Of a stretch of DNA of 64,000 nucleotides, positions 31,797 to 44,869 are shown piece after piece. The notes beneath the pieces were generated by a model that saw only the letters and a program-made list of their open reading frames with translations, had not been told where the DNA came from and made no database searches. Positions within the stretch are counted from its first letter, which is position 1. The number at the start of each line of letters is the position of its first letter. Source of the stretch: Undaria pinnatifida (Eukaryota > Sar > Phaeophyceae > Laminariales > Alariaceae); NCBI GenBank assembly GCA_012845835.1, contig JABAKD010000023.1, positions 17,910,751-17,974,750 of the forward strand, read 5' to 3'. Both the position numbers and the translations under genes were made by a program.

Positions 31797-31959
31797 GTGT
31801 AGTGAAGGGGCGGGGGGGGGGATTGGAACGACGCGTGAAGAAGCTATGGAGGCAGATAAATTGTTGTGGTGTTCCTGCTCCAAGTAGCGGTATATCTGTG
31901 TTTCAGCAAACAGCAACAATATGGGCCTTGACTCCGTCCAGCCTGAGTGATGGTAGCAG
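31797..31959. other. Junction between Gypsy copy 2 and satellite
   Basis: Similarity to Gypsy copy 1 stops at about 31796. This short stretch has no recognised gene or LTR. A run of ten G lies near 31813-31822. Confidence 0.5.
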
Positions 31960-34900
31960 CCACGTCAACTAGCCGTATAAGAGGAGTACAGCAGTATCAA
32001 GGTACCTATCATCATAACCGCAACATAAGAGCAGCGCCCAGTCTGACCGTAGGGTATATGGGTAACGCCCGCACGATCCGCAGTACAAGGAGCCAAAACT
32101 AGGCAGCACTGACCCTAACCGCAGTGCAGGGGGTGCAACACAGTAAGGGTACGTCTGAAGCCATCGCACTAAAACAGGCATCATTCAACCTAGGAGGGGG
32201 AAGGTAGCACAGGAAGCGTCGCCCAAAACGCCCACGCTCATCGGACCAAAACAAGCAGCATTTACCCGAGATATAGTGTAGGGGTTATCACAATACAGGT
32301 TCGCCCAACACGCCGACGCTCATCGCACATAAACAGGCAGGGTTTAACCTAGGTGTAGCGTGGGGGGAAACACAGAAGGTTCGCCAAACACGCCGACACT
32401 CACCGCACCAAAACGGGCAGCATTTACCCTAGGTGTAGAGTAGGGGTTATCACAGAAAAGGTTCGCCCAACACGCCGACGCTCATCGCACAAAAACGGGC
32501 AGCATTTACCCTAGGTGTAGTGTTGGGGTGGAAGCACAGTGTAAGATCGCCAAACACGCTGACACTCGTCGCACCAAAACAGGCAGCATTTACCCCAGGT
32601 GTAGTGTAGGGGTGGAAGCACAGTGTAAGATCGCCCAACACGCTGACACTCGTCGCACCAAAACGGGCAGCATTTACCCTAGGTGTAGTGTAGGGGGGGA
32701 GCACAATGAAATGTAGCCCAACACGCTGACACTCGTCGAACCAAAGCAGGCAGCGTTTAACATAGGTGTAGTGTAGGGGTGGAATCACAGTGTAAGGTCG
32801 CCCAACACGATGACACTCATCGCACCAAAACGGGCATCATTTGACCTAGGTGTAGTGTAGGGGGGGAGCACAGTGAATGTCACCCAACACGCTGATACTA
32901 GTCGCACCAAAACAGGCAGCATTTCACTTAGGTGTTGTGTAGGGGTGGAAGCACAGTGAAAGGTAACCCAACACGCTGACACTCGTCGCACATAAACAGG
33001 AAGCATTAAACCTAGGTGTAGTGTAGGGGTGGAATCACAGTGTAAGATCGCCCAACACGCTGACACTCATCGCCATGAAACGGGCAGCATTCACCCTAGG
33101 TGTAGTGTAAGGGGGAAGCACAGTGAGAGGTCGCCCAATACGTTGACACTCGTCGCACCAAAACAGGCAGCATTTACCCTAGGTGTAGTGTAGGGGTGGA
33201 AGCACAGTGCAAGACCGCCCAACACGCTGACACTCGTCGCACCAAAACAGCCAGCATTTACCCTAGGTGTAGTGTGGGGGTGGAAGCACAGTGTAAGATC
33301 GCCCAACACGCTGACACTCGTCGCACCAAAACGGGCGGCATTTACCCTGGGTGTAGTGTAGGGGGGGGGCACAGTGAAAGGTCACCCAACACGCTGACAC
33401 TCGACGCACCAAAGCAGGCAGCATTTACCCTAGGTGTAGTGTAGGGGTGGAAGCACAGTGTAAGATCGCCCAACACGCTGACACTCATCGCAACAAAACG
33501 GGCAGAATTTAACCTAGATGTAGTGTAGGGGGGGAGCACAGTGAATGTCACCTAACACGCTGACACTAGTCGCACCAAAACAGGTAGCATTTAACCTAGG
33601 TGCAGGGTAGGGGGGGGAGCACAGTGAAAGGTCACCCAAACCGCTGACACTCGACGCCCCAAACAGGCAGCATTCACCCTAGGTGTAGTGTAGGGGTGGA
33701 AGCACAGTGTAAAATCGCCCAACACGCTGACACTCCTCGCACCAAAACAGGCAGCATTTACCCTAGGTGTAGTGTAAGGGTGGAAGCACAGTGTAAGATC
33801 GCCCAACACGCCGACACTCGTCGCAATAAAACGGGCAGCATTTACCGTAGGTGAAGTGTAGGGGGGGAGCACAGTGAAAGGTCACCCAACACGTTGACAC
33901 TCGTTGCACCAAAGCAGGCAGCATTTAACCTAGGTGTAGTGTAGGGGTGGAATCACAGTGTTAGATCGCCGAACACGCTGACACTCATCGCACCAAAATG
34001 GGCAGCATTTAACCTACATGTAGTGTGGGGGGGGAGCACAGTGAATGTCACCCAACACGCTGACACCAGTCGCACCAAAACAGGCAGCATTTACCCTACG
34101 TGTAGGGTAGGGGGGGAGCACAGTGAAAGGTCACCCAACACGCTGACGCTCGACGCCCCAAACAGGCAGCATTCGCTCTAGGTGTAGTGTAGGGGTGGGA
34201 GCACAGTGTAAGATCTTCCAACACGTTGACACTCATCGCACCAAAATGGGCAGCATTTAACCTAGGTGTAGTGTAGGGGTGGAAGCACAGTGTAAGATCG
34301 CCCAACACGTTGACACTCGTCGCACCAAAACAGGCAGCATTTACCCTAGGTGTAGTGTAGGGGGGAAGCACAGTGAAAGGTCGCCCAACACGCTGACACT
34401 CGTCGCACCAAAACAGGCAGCATTTAACCTAGGTGTAGTGTAGGGGTGGAAGCACAGTGTAAGATCGCCCAACACGCTGACACTCGTCGCAACAAAACGG
34501 GCAGCATCTACCCTAGGTGTAGTGTAGGGGGGAAGAACAATGAAAGGTCACCCAACACGCTGACACTCGTCGCACCAAAACAGGCAGCATTTAACCTAGG
34601 TGTAGTGTAGAGGTGGAAGCACAGCGTAAGATCGCCCAACACGCCGACATTCATCGCACCAAAACGGGCAGCATTTAACCTAGGTGTAGTGTAGTGGGTG
34701 AGCACAGTGAATGTCACCCAACACGCTGACACTCGTCGCACCAAAACAGGCAGCATTTACCCTAGGTGTAGTGTGGGGGTGGAAGCACAGTGTAAGATCG
34801 CCCAACACGCTGACACTCGTCGCACCAAAACGGGCAGCATTTACCCTGGGTGTAGTGTAGGGGGGGGGGCACAGTGAAAGGTCACCCAACACGATAACAC

Positions 34901-37900
34901 TCGACGCACCAAAGCAGGCAGCATTTACCCTAGGTGTAGTGTAGGGGTGGAAGCACAGTGTAAGATCGCCCAACACGCTGACACTCGTCGCAACAAAACG
35001 GGCAGCATTTACCCTAGGTGTAGTGTAGGGGGGGAGAACAGTTAAAGGTAACCCAACACGCTGACACTCGTCGCACCAAAACAGCCAGCATTTACCCTAG
35101 GTGTAGTGTAGGGGTGGAAGCACAGTGTAAGATCGCCCAACACGATGGCACTCATCGCAACAAAACGGGCAGAATTTAACCTAGATGTAGTGTAAGGGGG
35201 AAGCACAGTGAATGTTGCCCAACACGCTGACACTAGTCGCACCAAAACAGGCAGCATTTAACCTAGGTGTAGGGTAGGGGGGGGAGCACAGTGAAAGGTC
35301 ACCCAACACGCTGACACTCGACGCCCCAAACAGGCAGCATTCACCGTAGGTGTAGTGTAAGAGTGGAAGCACAGTGTAAGATCGCCCAACACGCTGACAC
35401 TCTTCGCACTAAAACGGGCAGCATTTACCCTAGGTGTAGTGTGAGGGTGGAAGCACAGTGTAAGATCGCCCAACACGCCGGCACTCGTCGCACCAAAACG
35501 GGCAGCGTTTACCCGAGGTGTAGTGTAGAGGGGGAGCACAGTGAAAGGTCACCCAACACGTTGACACTCGTTGCACCAAAGCAGGCAGCATTTAACCTAG
35601 GTGTAGTGTAGGGGTGGAATCACAGTGTAGGATCGCCCAACACGCTGACACTCGTCGCACCAAAACAGGCAGCATTTACCCTAAGTGTAGTGTAGGGGTG
35701 GAATCACAGTGTTAGATCGCCGAACACGCTGACACTCATCGCACCAAAATGGGCAGCATTTAACCTACATGTAGTGTGGGGGGGGGCACAGTGAATGTCA
35801 CCCAACACGCTGACACTAGTCGCACCAAAACAGGCAGCATTTACCCTACTTGTAGGGTAGGGGGGGAGCACAGTGAAAAGTCACCCAACACGCTGACGCT
35901 CCACGACCCAAACAGGCAGCATTTATTCTATGTGTAGTAGAGGGGTGGGAGCACAGTGTAAGATCTTTCAACACGTTGACACTCATCGCACCACAACGGG
36001 CAGCATTTAACCTGGGTGTAGTGTAGGGGTGGAAGCACAGTGTAAGATCGCCCAACACGTTGACACTCGTCGCACCAAAACGGGCAGCATTTACCCTAGG
36101 TGTAGTGTAGAGGGGGAGCACAGTGAAAGGTCACCCAACACGCTGACACTCGTCGCACCAAAGCAGGCAGCATTTAACCTAGGTGTAGTGTAGGGGTGGA
36201 ACCACCGTGTAGGATCGCCCAACACGCTGACACTCGTCGCACCAAAACAGGCAGCATTTACCCTAGGTGTAGTGTGGGGGTGGAAGCACAGTGTAAGATC
36301 GCCCAACACGCTGACACTCGTCGCACCCAAACGGGCAGCATTTACCCTAGATTTAGTGTAGGGGGGGGGGCACAGTGAAAGGTCACCCAACACGCTGACA
36401 CTCGACGCACCAAAGCAGGCAGCATTTAACCTAGGTGTAGTGTCGGGTTGGAAGCACAGTGCAAGATCGCCCAACACGCTGACACTCATGGCACCAAAAC
36501 GGGCAGCATTTCACCCATATTTAGTGTAGGGGGGGAGCACAGTGAATGTCACCCAACACGCTGACACTAGTCGCACTAAAACAGGTAGCATTTATCCTAG
36601 GTGTAGTGTAAGTGGGGAGCACAGTGAAAGGTCACCCAACACGTTGACACTCATCGCACCAAAACGGGCAGCATTTAACCTAGGTGTAGTGTAGGGGTGG
36701 AAGCACAGTGTAAGATCGCCCAACACGCCGACAATCGTCGCACCAAAACGGGCAGCATTTACCCGAGGTGTAGTGTAGGGGGGGAGCACAGTGAAAGGTC
36801 ACCCAACACGTTGACACTCGTTGCACCAAAGCAGGCAGCATTTAACCTAGGTGTAGTGTAGGGGTGGAATCACAGTGTAGGATCGCCCAACACGCTGACA
36901 CTCGTCGCACCAAAACGGGCAGCATTTACCCTAAGTGTAGTGTAGGGGTGGAATCACAGTGTTAGATCGCCGAACACGCTGACACTCATCGCACCAAAAT
37001 GGGCAGCATTTAACCTACATGTAGTGTGGGGGGGGAGCACAGTGAATGTCACCCAACACGCTGACACTAGTCGCACCAAAACAGGCAGCATTTACCTCAC
37101 GTGTAGGGTAGGGGGGGAGAACAGTAAAAGGTCACCAAACACGCTGACACTCCACGCCCTAAACAGGCAGCATTCATCCTAGGTGTAGTGTAGGGGTAGG
37201 AGGACAGTGTAAGATCGCCCAACACGTTGACACTCATCGCACCACAACGGGCAGCATTTATCCTGGGTGTAGTGTAGGGGTGGAAGCACAGTGTAAGATC
37301 GCCCAACACGTTGACACTCGTCGCACCAAAACGGGCAGCATTTACCCTAGGTGTAGTGTAGAGGGGGAGCACAGTGAAAGGTCACCCAACACGCTGACAC
37401 TCGTCGCACCAAAGCAGGCAGCATTTGACCTAGGTGTAGTGTAGGGGTGGAACCACCGTGTAGGATCGCCCAACACGCTGACACTCGTCGCACCAAAACA
37501 GGCAGCATTTACCCTAGGTGTAGTGTGGGGGTGGAAGCACAGTGTAAGATCGCCCAACACGCTGACACTCGTCGCACCAAAACAGGCAGCATTTAACCTA
37601 GGTGTAGTGTAGGGGTGGAAGCACAGTGCAAGATCGCCCAACACGCTGACACTTATCGCACCAAAACGGGCAGCATTTAACCTAAGTGTAGTGTAGGGGT
37701 GGAAGCACAGTGTAAGATCGCCCAACACCTTGACACTCGTCGCACCAAAACGGGCAGCATTTACCCTAGGTGTAGTGTAGGGGGGGAGCACAGTGAAAGG
37801 TCACTAAACACGCTGACACTTGTCGCACTAAAACAGGTAGCATTTAACCTACGTGTAGTGTAGCTGGGGAGCACAGTGAAAGGTCACCCAACACGTTGAC

Positions 37901-40276
37901 ACTCATCGCACCAAAACAGGCAGCATTTAACCTAGGTGTAGTGTAGGGGTGGAAGCACAGTGTAAGATCGCCCAACACGTTGACACTCGTCGCACCAAAA
38001 CGGGCAGCATTTACCCTAGGTGAGTGTAGGGGGGGAGCACAGTGAAAGGTCACCCAACACGCTGATGCTCGACGCCCCAAACAGGCAGCATTCACCCGAG
38101 GTGTAGTGTAGGGGTGGAAGCACAGTGTAAGATCGCCCAACACGTTGACACTCATCGCACCAAAACGGGCAGCATTTAACCTAAGTGTAGTGTAGGGGTG
38201 GAAGCACAGTGTAAGATCGCCCAACACGTTGACACTCGTCGCACCAAAACGGGCAGCATTTACCCTAGGTGTAGGGTAGGGGGGGAGCACAGTGAAAGGT
38301 CACTAAACACGCTGACACTTGTCGCACCAAAGCAGGCAGCATTTAACATAGGTGTAGTGTAGGGGGGGGGCACAGTGAAAGGTCACCCAACACGCTGACA
38401 CTCGACGCACCAAAGCAGGCAGCATTTAACCTAGGTGTAGTGTCTGGATGGAAGCACAGTGCAAGATCGCCCAACACGCTGACACTCATCGCACCAAAAC
38501 GGGCAGCATTTCACCCATATTTAGTGTAGGGGGGGAGCACAGTGAATGCCACCCAACACGCTGACACTAGTCGCACCAAAACAGATAGCATTTAACCTGG
38601 GTGTAGTGTAAGTGGGGAGCACAGTGAAAGGTCACCCAACCCGTTGACACTCATCGCACCAAAACAGGCAGCATTTAACCTAGGTGTAGTGTAGGGGTGG
38701 AAGCACAGTGTAAGATCGCCCAACACGCCGACACTCGTCGCACCAAAACGGGCAGCATTTACCCGAGGTGTAGTGTAGGGGGGGAGCACAGTGAAAGGTC
38801 ACCCAACACGTTGACACTCGTTGCACCAAAGCAGGCAGCATTTAACCTAGGTGTAGTGTAGGGGTGGAATCACAGTGTAGGATCGCCCAACACGCTGACA
38901 CTCGTCGCACCAAAACGGGCAGCATTTACCCTAAGTGTAGTGTAGGGGTGGAATCACAGTGTTAGATCGCCGAACACGCTGACACTCATCGCACCAAAAT
39001 GGGCAGCATTTAACCTACATGTAGTGTGGGGGGGGAGCACAGTGAATGTCACCCAACACGCTGACACTAGTCGCACCAAAACAGGCAGCATTTACCTCAC
39101 GTGTAGGGTAGGGGGGGAGCACAGTGAAAGGTCACCAAACACGCTGACACTCCACGCCCTAAACAGGCAGCATTCATCCTAGGTGTAGTGTAGGGGTGGG
39201 AGGACAGTGTAAGATCGCCCAACACGTTGACACTCATCGCACCACAACGGGCAGCATTTATCCTGGGTGTAGTGTAGGGGTGGAAGCACAGTGTAAGATC
39301 GCCCAACACGTTGACACTCGTCGCACCAAAACGGGCAGCATTTACCCTAGGTGTAGTGTAGAGGGGGAGCACAGTGAAAGGTCACCCAACACGCTGACAC
39401 TCGTCGCACCAAAGCAGGCAGCATTTGACCTTGGTGTAGTGTAGGGGTGGAACCACCGTGTAGGATCGCCCAACACGCTGACACTCGTCGCACCAAAACA
39501 GGCAGCATTTACCCTAGGTGTAGTGTGGGGGTGGAAGCACAGTGTAAGATCGCCCAACACGCTGACACTCGTCGCACCAAAACAGGCAGCATTTAACCGA
39601 GGTGTAGTGTAGGGGTGGAAGCACAGTGCAAGATCGCCCAACACGCTGACACTTATCGCACCAAAACGGGCAGCATTTAACCTAAGTGTAGTGTAGGGGT
39701 GGAAGCGCAGTGTAAGATCGCCCAACACGTTGACACTCGTCGCACCAAAACGGGCAGCATTTACCCTAGGTGTAGTGTAGGGGGGGAGCACAGTGAAAGG
39801 TCACTAAACACGCTGACACTTGTCGCACTAAAACAGGTAGCATTTAACCTACGTGTAGTGTAGCTGGGGAGCACAGTGAAAGGTCACCCAACACGTTGAC
39901 ACTCATCGCACCAAAACAGGCAGCATTTAACCTAGGTGTAGTGTAGGGGTGGAAGCACAGTGTAAGATCGCCCAACACGTTGACACTCGTCGCACCAAAA
40001 CGGGCAGCATTTACCCTAGGTGAGTGTAGGGGGGGGAGCACAGTGAAAGGTCACCCAACACGCTGATGCTCGACGCCCCAAACAGGCAGCATTCACCCGA
40101 GGTGTAGTGTAGGGGTGGAAGCACAGTGTAAGATCGCCCAACACGTTGACACTCATCGCACCAAAACGGGCAGCATTTAACCTAAGTGTAGTGTAGGGGT
40201 GGAAGCACAGTGTAAGATCGCCCAACACGTTGACACTCGTCGCACCAAAACGGGCAGCATTTACCCTAGGTGTAGG
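31960..40276. repeat. 84-bp satellite array with higher-order structure
   Basis: About 100 direct units of 83-84 bp; core words are GGTGTAGTGTAGGGG, AGCACAGTG, CCCAACACGCTGACACTC and GCACCAAAAC. Three unit types are visible: A (GTGGAAGCACAGTGTAAGATCGCCC), with B (GTGAAAGGTCACCC) and C (GTGAATGTCACCC). In 33.1-36.1 kb B units recur about every 250 bp (three units). From about 36350 a 2000-bp block repeats in tandem (36350-38276 and 38350-40276) with only a few substitutions. The left margin (31960-32500) is strongly diverged, as expected at a satellite edge. The right end is cut by the gap. Confidence 0.95.
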
Positions 40277-40776
40277 NNNNNNNNNNNNNNNNNNNNNNNN
40301 NNNNNNNNNNNNNNNNNNNNNNNNNNNNNNNNNNNNNNNNNNNNNNNNNNNNNNNNNNNNNNNNNNNNNNNNNNNNNNNNNNNNNNNNNNNNNNNNNNNN
40401 NNNNNNNNNNNNNNNNNNNNNNNNNNNNNNNNNNNNNNNNNNNNNNNNNNNNNNNNNNNNNNNNNNNNNNNNNNNNNNNNNNNNNNNNNNNNNNNNNNNN
40501 NNNNNNNNNNNNNNNNNNNNNNNNNNNNNNNNNNNNNNNNNNNNNNNNNNNNNNNNNNNNNNNNNNNNNNNNNNNNNNNNNNNNNNNNNNNNNNNNNNNN
40601 NNNNNNNNNNNNNNNNNNNNNNNNNNNNNNNNNNNNNNNNNNNNNNNNNNNNNNNNNNNNNNNNNNNNNNNNNNNNNNNNNNNNNNNNNNNNNNNNNNNN
40701 NNNNNNNNNNNNNNNNNNNNNNNNNNNNNNNNNNNNNNNNNNNNNNNNNNNNNNNNNNNNNNNNNNNNNNNNNNNN
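40277..40776. other. Assembly gap, 500 N
   Basis: Exactly 500 ambiguous bases, a conventional placeholder size. Satellite lies on the left and unrelated sequence on the right, so the real satellite length is unknown. Confidence 0.99.
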
Positions 40777-41680
40777 TCTGCTTGATAATGTGCACGAACC
40801 CTGACAAAATGGAGCAACAAGCGCGGTGCAGATTACGTCGTCGTCATGTTGACACAAAATTTGCTTTTGCCTTTCAAGTCCTTTGGGTACTAACGTCGCG
40901 CCTGTGTCCCAGCAACGGTGGGGGCGTATGGTCACATCGTTTCACGTCGTTTCACGTCGTATATGAACGTCGTCGGCCAGGTACCAACTGAAAATCGCGA
41001 TCTACAGTAGGGACAAGGAGCCGTTGCTAGGCCTGCTGTGCTCCCAGCGAAACTCAACCTATGGTGCAAACTTGCGCAAGCGGCCTTTCGCGGAGCGTTC
41101 GGAGTCAATGTCGTCATCCGTATCGCCGAGGGTCGACCTGGCAGGGTTAACGACTGAATCAACCACTTTGTCAACAGAGAAGGAAACTACGGAGCAGGCA
41201 TACCGTGGATGCACGAGTTTCTGGTCCCCGCCATGGACCTTCTCCACAAGAAACATTCGTTGCCGTCATCGTCAACGCCTCGTAACGTCGGATCATCTCG
41301 CGCCTCGGGAGAGAAGGAAACGGCGCAGTCCGCCTCCGAATGCCCCCGGGATTTGAACCTTAAATGTTGCGTTTCTTCCGCCAAGGTGCAAGAGACGCAC
41401 GCGTGGCGTAATCTTAGTCGCCGTTTCGTATGTTTTTTTGGAGACGCCGTTAAGTATGGGTATACGTTGCGGCACGTGCTGCCATATATAGAGGTAGCAC
41501 TTTACGTCTGAAATATTTCTGGATGACGGGATCCTTGACGCTAAATCGTCGGAATCAGCCTATGTGTTTGTTGTGGGTTTCGTTGCGTACGTAGACCATG
41601 GTGTTTTCCATCCGGTACCAGTTCCGTATTTCTACAAATATGTTCTCGGGGTAGATCGTAATCTCCCGGATTGAGGTATC
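40777..41680. other. Unassigned sequence right of the gap
   Basis: No satellite here. A short GTTTCACGTC tandem repeat lies near 40937-40958. Small minus-strand frames (41059-41256, ATG start, acidic DDDIDSE segment; 41187-41384) look mildly protein-like but have no recognised family and could be exons or fragments. Confidence 0.35.
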
Positions 41681-43680
41681 TCAGAAGAAAAACTGGTGCA
41701 CCTCCATGGTAGCACCCGTCTTGCCCGCTGTTGACGTCTTATTCTCGCCAATAGTGGCATGCTCGTATTGAGGACACCAACATATATGTCTACTTCGAGC
41801 CCTTCGATAGTTGAGCACACGTCTAAGCCAACTTAAATCGTCGTTAATGTGGGGTCGAAGCGCAATGTGAACAAGACCTTCGTCGTTTCCACGCACGGAA
41901 CGTCGAACACGTCGGACCCATCCCCATACCTTGCGAAGTAATGATGACCAACGCGCGGCAAGATTTACCGACCACGAAGGGCTTGTCTGAATCGGGATAG
42001 GACCATTTTTTCTGTCCACAAGGTGACGAGGTCCCAGCCAGGAGTCGTCGGGATGATTCAAGAGGTAGCGCCGTAGAGCACAGCCCTTGTCGTAGAAGAT
42101 CAATCCCGGCCGGCTGGCGGGGTCTTTCCAGATGGAGTCCAGGCAACCGGCCACGACCTCCACGACCTCCATCCCCTCGTGTTCCCAACCCGGACCCGAC
42201 CCGGCGATGGTGCCGCAGTTTAGAGTCACTATGAAGTTTCCGTGCCTGTGATGGGTAGAAAAAAACAGCCGGAGTTGTCGCGCTTCGTAGGGCTTGTCTC
42301 TGTGTGGGATGGCGGCATTTCCAGCATCACGGTCGGGTGGGTAAGCGACCAGGACGTCCGTTGCAGCGGCAGCAAGGGCAAGGGAGAGAACGTGTCAGTA
42401 GTGCAAATATTCCATGTAAGAGGTTGGAACGCTTTCATGGTGCGATCACCAACAGGTGACTCCAATGGCATGCGACGTTAACTACATGGCTGAACGCGAA
42501 CGACTTCTTGGGCCGCCTGCTGAACGGCTACTTGGCAATATCCATTCTTCCTGCTAAACCGTAGGTACGAATTACATGATGTCGAACCTTCGCCCGCGCA
42601 GAAAATCTGGAAGAAACAGTGGAATCAACGTGCCATTTCTCCACAACGAGATCGCCACGACGCCTACGTCGCTATGTTTCGGCGCGTGGAGGTCACCACA
42701 CGTTCCTTGCAGATATACAACGTTATGGGTCGTGGGTTGAAGTTGGTAGGCGTGGGGTGCGTGGGTTGTGTTGTTATCGTCGGGCGTGTTTGGCGTGCTA
42801 AGGCCGTGTTGCCTCCGGTGCATCCCCGATCTTGATTTCTCTTCCGGAATGTGGTGCACGTCATGGACAGTTCGACATGACCGCGGGTTGCAGATGTACC
42901 ATACCCGTCAAATGACACGCGCGCCAGTGCCTCTAATCCCAAGGTATAAAGGTGCGGCGCACGAACGTCGGGGTGGGTGGATGGCCGTTGTTATGGCTTC
43001 ATTTGCAAGCATGGCCTTCAGCGTACCAACTAACACGGATCTTGAAACAAGCTCGGGAGAGTAGTTTGTCAGAACCGCGGAAACGTCCCCGAGCCAACTT
43101 GGCTTAGTCGAGGCCTCCCCCGTCATCGTACCTCCGCCACTGTAGTTTTGCGTTTCCTAAACACAGAAGAGGACGTGTCCGAAAAATATTGGCAGAAGGA
43201 AATATGATGTAGCAAGGCGGTACCAGTGCCACGAAATGAGGCGGGCACACCATCAATGACGCACACATGTAGGGCAAACGATTACCACGTAGATTCAGTG
43301 GAAAGCATGGGTCACGCCCGTGATGTGGCTCGTTGCTATCGTCAACAGCGTCAGGAGCGGGAACGGAGGCTGTTTGACGGTTAGGTGGGGCTTTCACGTG
43401 GACAGTCCACAACTACGATAAAAAAACCTCGTCACGTCTTGTAAGGGAAATAACTTGTCTTAGCAACGGTACGAGGAACCGTCGGGGTTGAGGGCGACTT
43501 ATTCTTGGAAGGATCTCCTTCTTATAGAGCGCGTGCCAACATTCACCCGGCGTTGTTTTTATTTTAAATTCTTCGCAAGTACAGTGGGTGCGGCAGGCTT
43601 CAGAGCTTTGGGTGCTGTGATTGAAACCGTCTTCGAAATCGGGTGGAGGTAGGGCTCGCTGCATACCCAGCACGAAGCAC
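41681..43680 (-). mobile_element. Decayed DNA transposon, KDZ/Zisupton-like transposase
   Basis: At the right (N-terminal) end, 43413-43673, lies a SWIM-type zinc finger, CTCEEF...ECWH (C-x-C, then C-x-H), followed by KKEILPR. At the left, an open frame 41681 to about 42395 reads DKPYEARQLRLFF, VVAGCLDSIWKD, GLIFYDKGCALRRYLL and DDSWLGPRHLVDR. The last two segments look like the FYD...VDR catalytic region of KDZ transposases, and a later AARWSSLLRKV could be the region of the last acidic residue. Between them are broken frames (42572-42859, 42908-43126). A SWIM finger ahead of the catalytic part fits KDZ; MULE is the alternative. No terminal inverted repeats found. Confidence 0.45.
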
Positions 43681-44869
43681 TCACCTTTCGTGACGAGTGA
43701 TTTTGGGCGTTAACCTGAACACTGACTACGGGCCGGATAGTTGGCGGCTACCGACAAATAAATAATTGCGAATTAGCTAGCGGACAGTTCAAGCGGCCGG
43801 TACAGGCTATGTTATGGATAGCACTGCAACAACAATTTACGGTTTAAGCGACGACCTCCGAAGCACGCAAAGAAGCACCGCGAAACGCTTAAAAGAGATG
43901 CCTGACATGTCTCCGCCTAACACGGCCCACGCGCACCAATACGAAGAGTGTCTCAGGCCCATTGGGTCGCCACCACATAGTCTCGTGAGGCTCCTTGTAG
44001 GGCCCGTGGTACATTTTGACGTGTAATTTCCAAAATAACTCAGAGCCTACTTGTTTTTTGAAACCGTCAAATTTCTGTGCCGCGGTCAGTCTTTATTCCG
44101 AAATCCAAAGGGTAGCTGGCGCCCCTTGCTCGGCCCATCATTTTATGCGTAACTGACACTTGTCACTGACAATACGTCGGGCGCCAAACGTGCTCGAGGG
44201 GGATGTCAGCGTCCTAAGTGTGGTCGACCCAAGATATCAGTCGACAAGAAATGAAGTCGGTTGTGACACGGTAAAAGTTATAGGCGTAAAATCGTACATA
44301 TATGTGAGACAATAATAAGGTGGAAAGGAGGTACAGACAGATATATATGCTAAAATTGCGGTAAGCCACACTACCAACTTATTACGTAGGGTATACCGTA
44401 CATCCCGTCTGCATGATCGCCTCCTAACCTATGCCAAGCAAAGTATGACTAACGAAGTAACGTAATTGAGCGCGTGTACACAAAGCGTGCCTTTCAAAAT
44501 ACTAATGATTCACATTTCTCCCTTTCGTTCTCAATGGCGGTTACATTGCATGACCACATCACCTCGCCTGTTGTATTTGGCAATATTATCTCTTTCTTAT
44601 AATTATTAGCGATGTCAGAAAACATTGGTATCTACATGATTGTACCTATGGATTAATATAATCTATATTTCGATCCATGTACAATAACAAATTATGAAGC
44701 TTTTAACACGTTGTTTACTACACTCAAGAACTGGGTTGCATACTACATGTAACATCCAAACCTTCTATATTAATAAGCATTACCAGGCGGGTGATATGAA
44801 GGGGTGTCTCCTTGGTACAACCGTCAGATTCGTCCTCTTCAAGGTTTTATAGTTTCCGCGCAAATATTG
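43681..44869. other. AT-rich unassigned sequence
   Basis: About 1.2 kb with no supported gene or repeat. A 70-codon plus-strand frame (43814-44026) starts with ATG but has no signature. Confidence 0.4.

Noticed and set aside
32450-40041. Many minus-strand ORFs of 60-150 codons with similar peptide repeats (LGDLTLCFHP, FGATSVSVL)
   Set aside because: They follow the 84-bp satellite period and occur in several frames on both strands; no start, domain or codon signal beyond the repeat itself.
31960-40276. Possible CRISPR-like array
   Set aside because: Units are contiguous and alike along their whole length; there are no unique spacers and no cas genes, and the sequence is eukaryotic.
40016-40991. 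ORFs of 184-263 codons across the gap
   Set aside because: They consist mostly of unknown residues translated from N.
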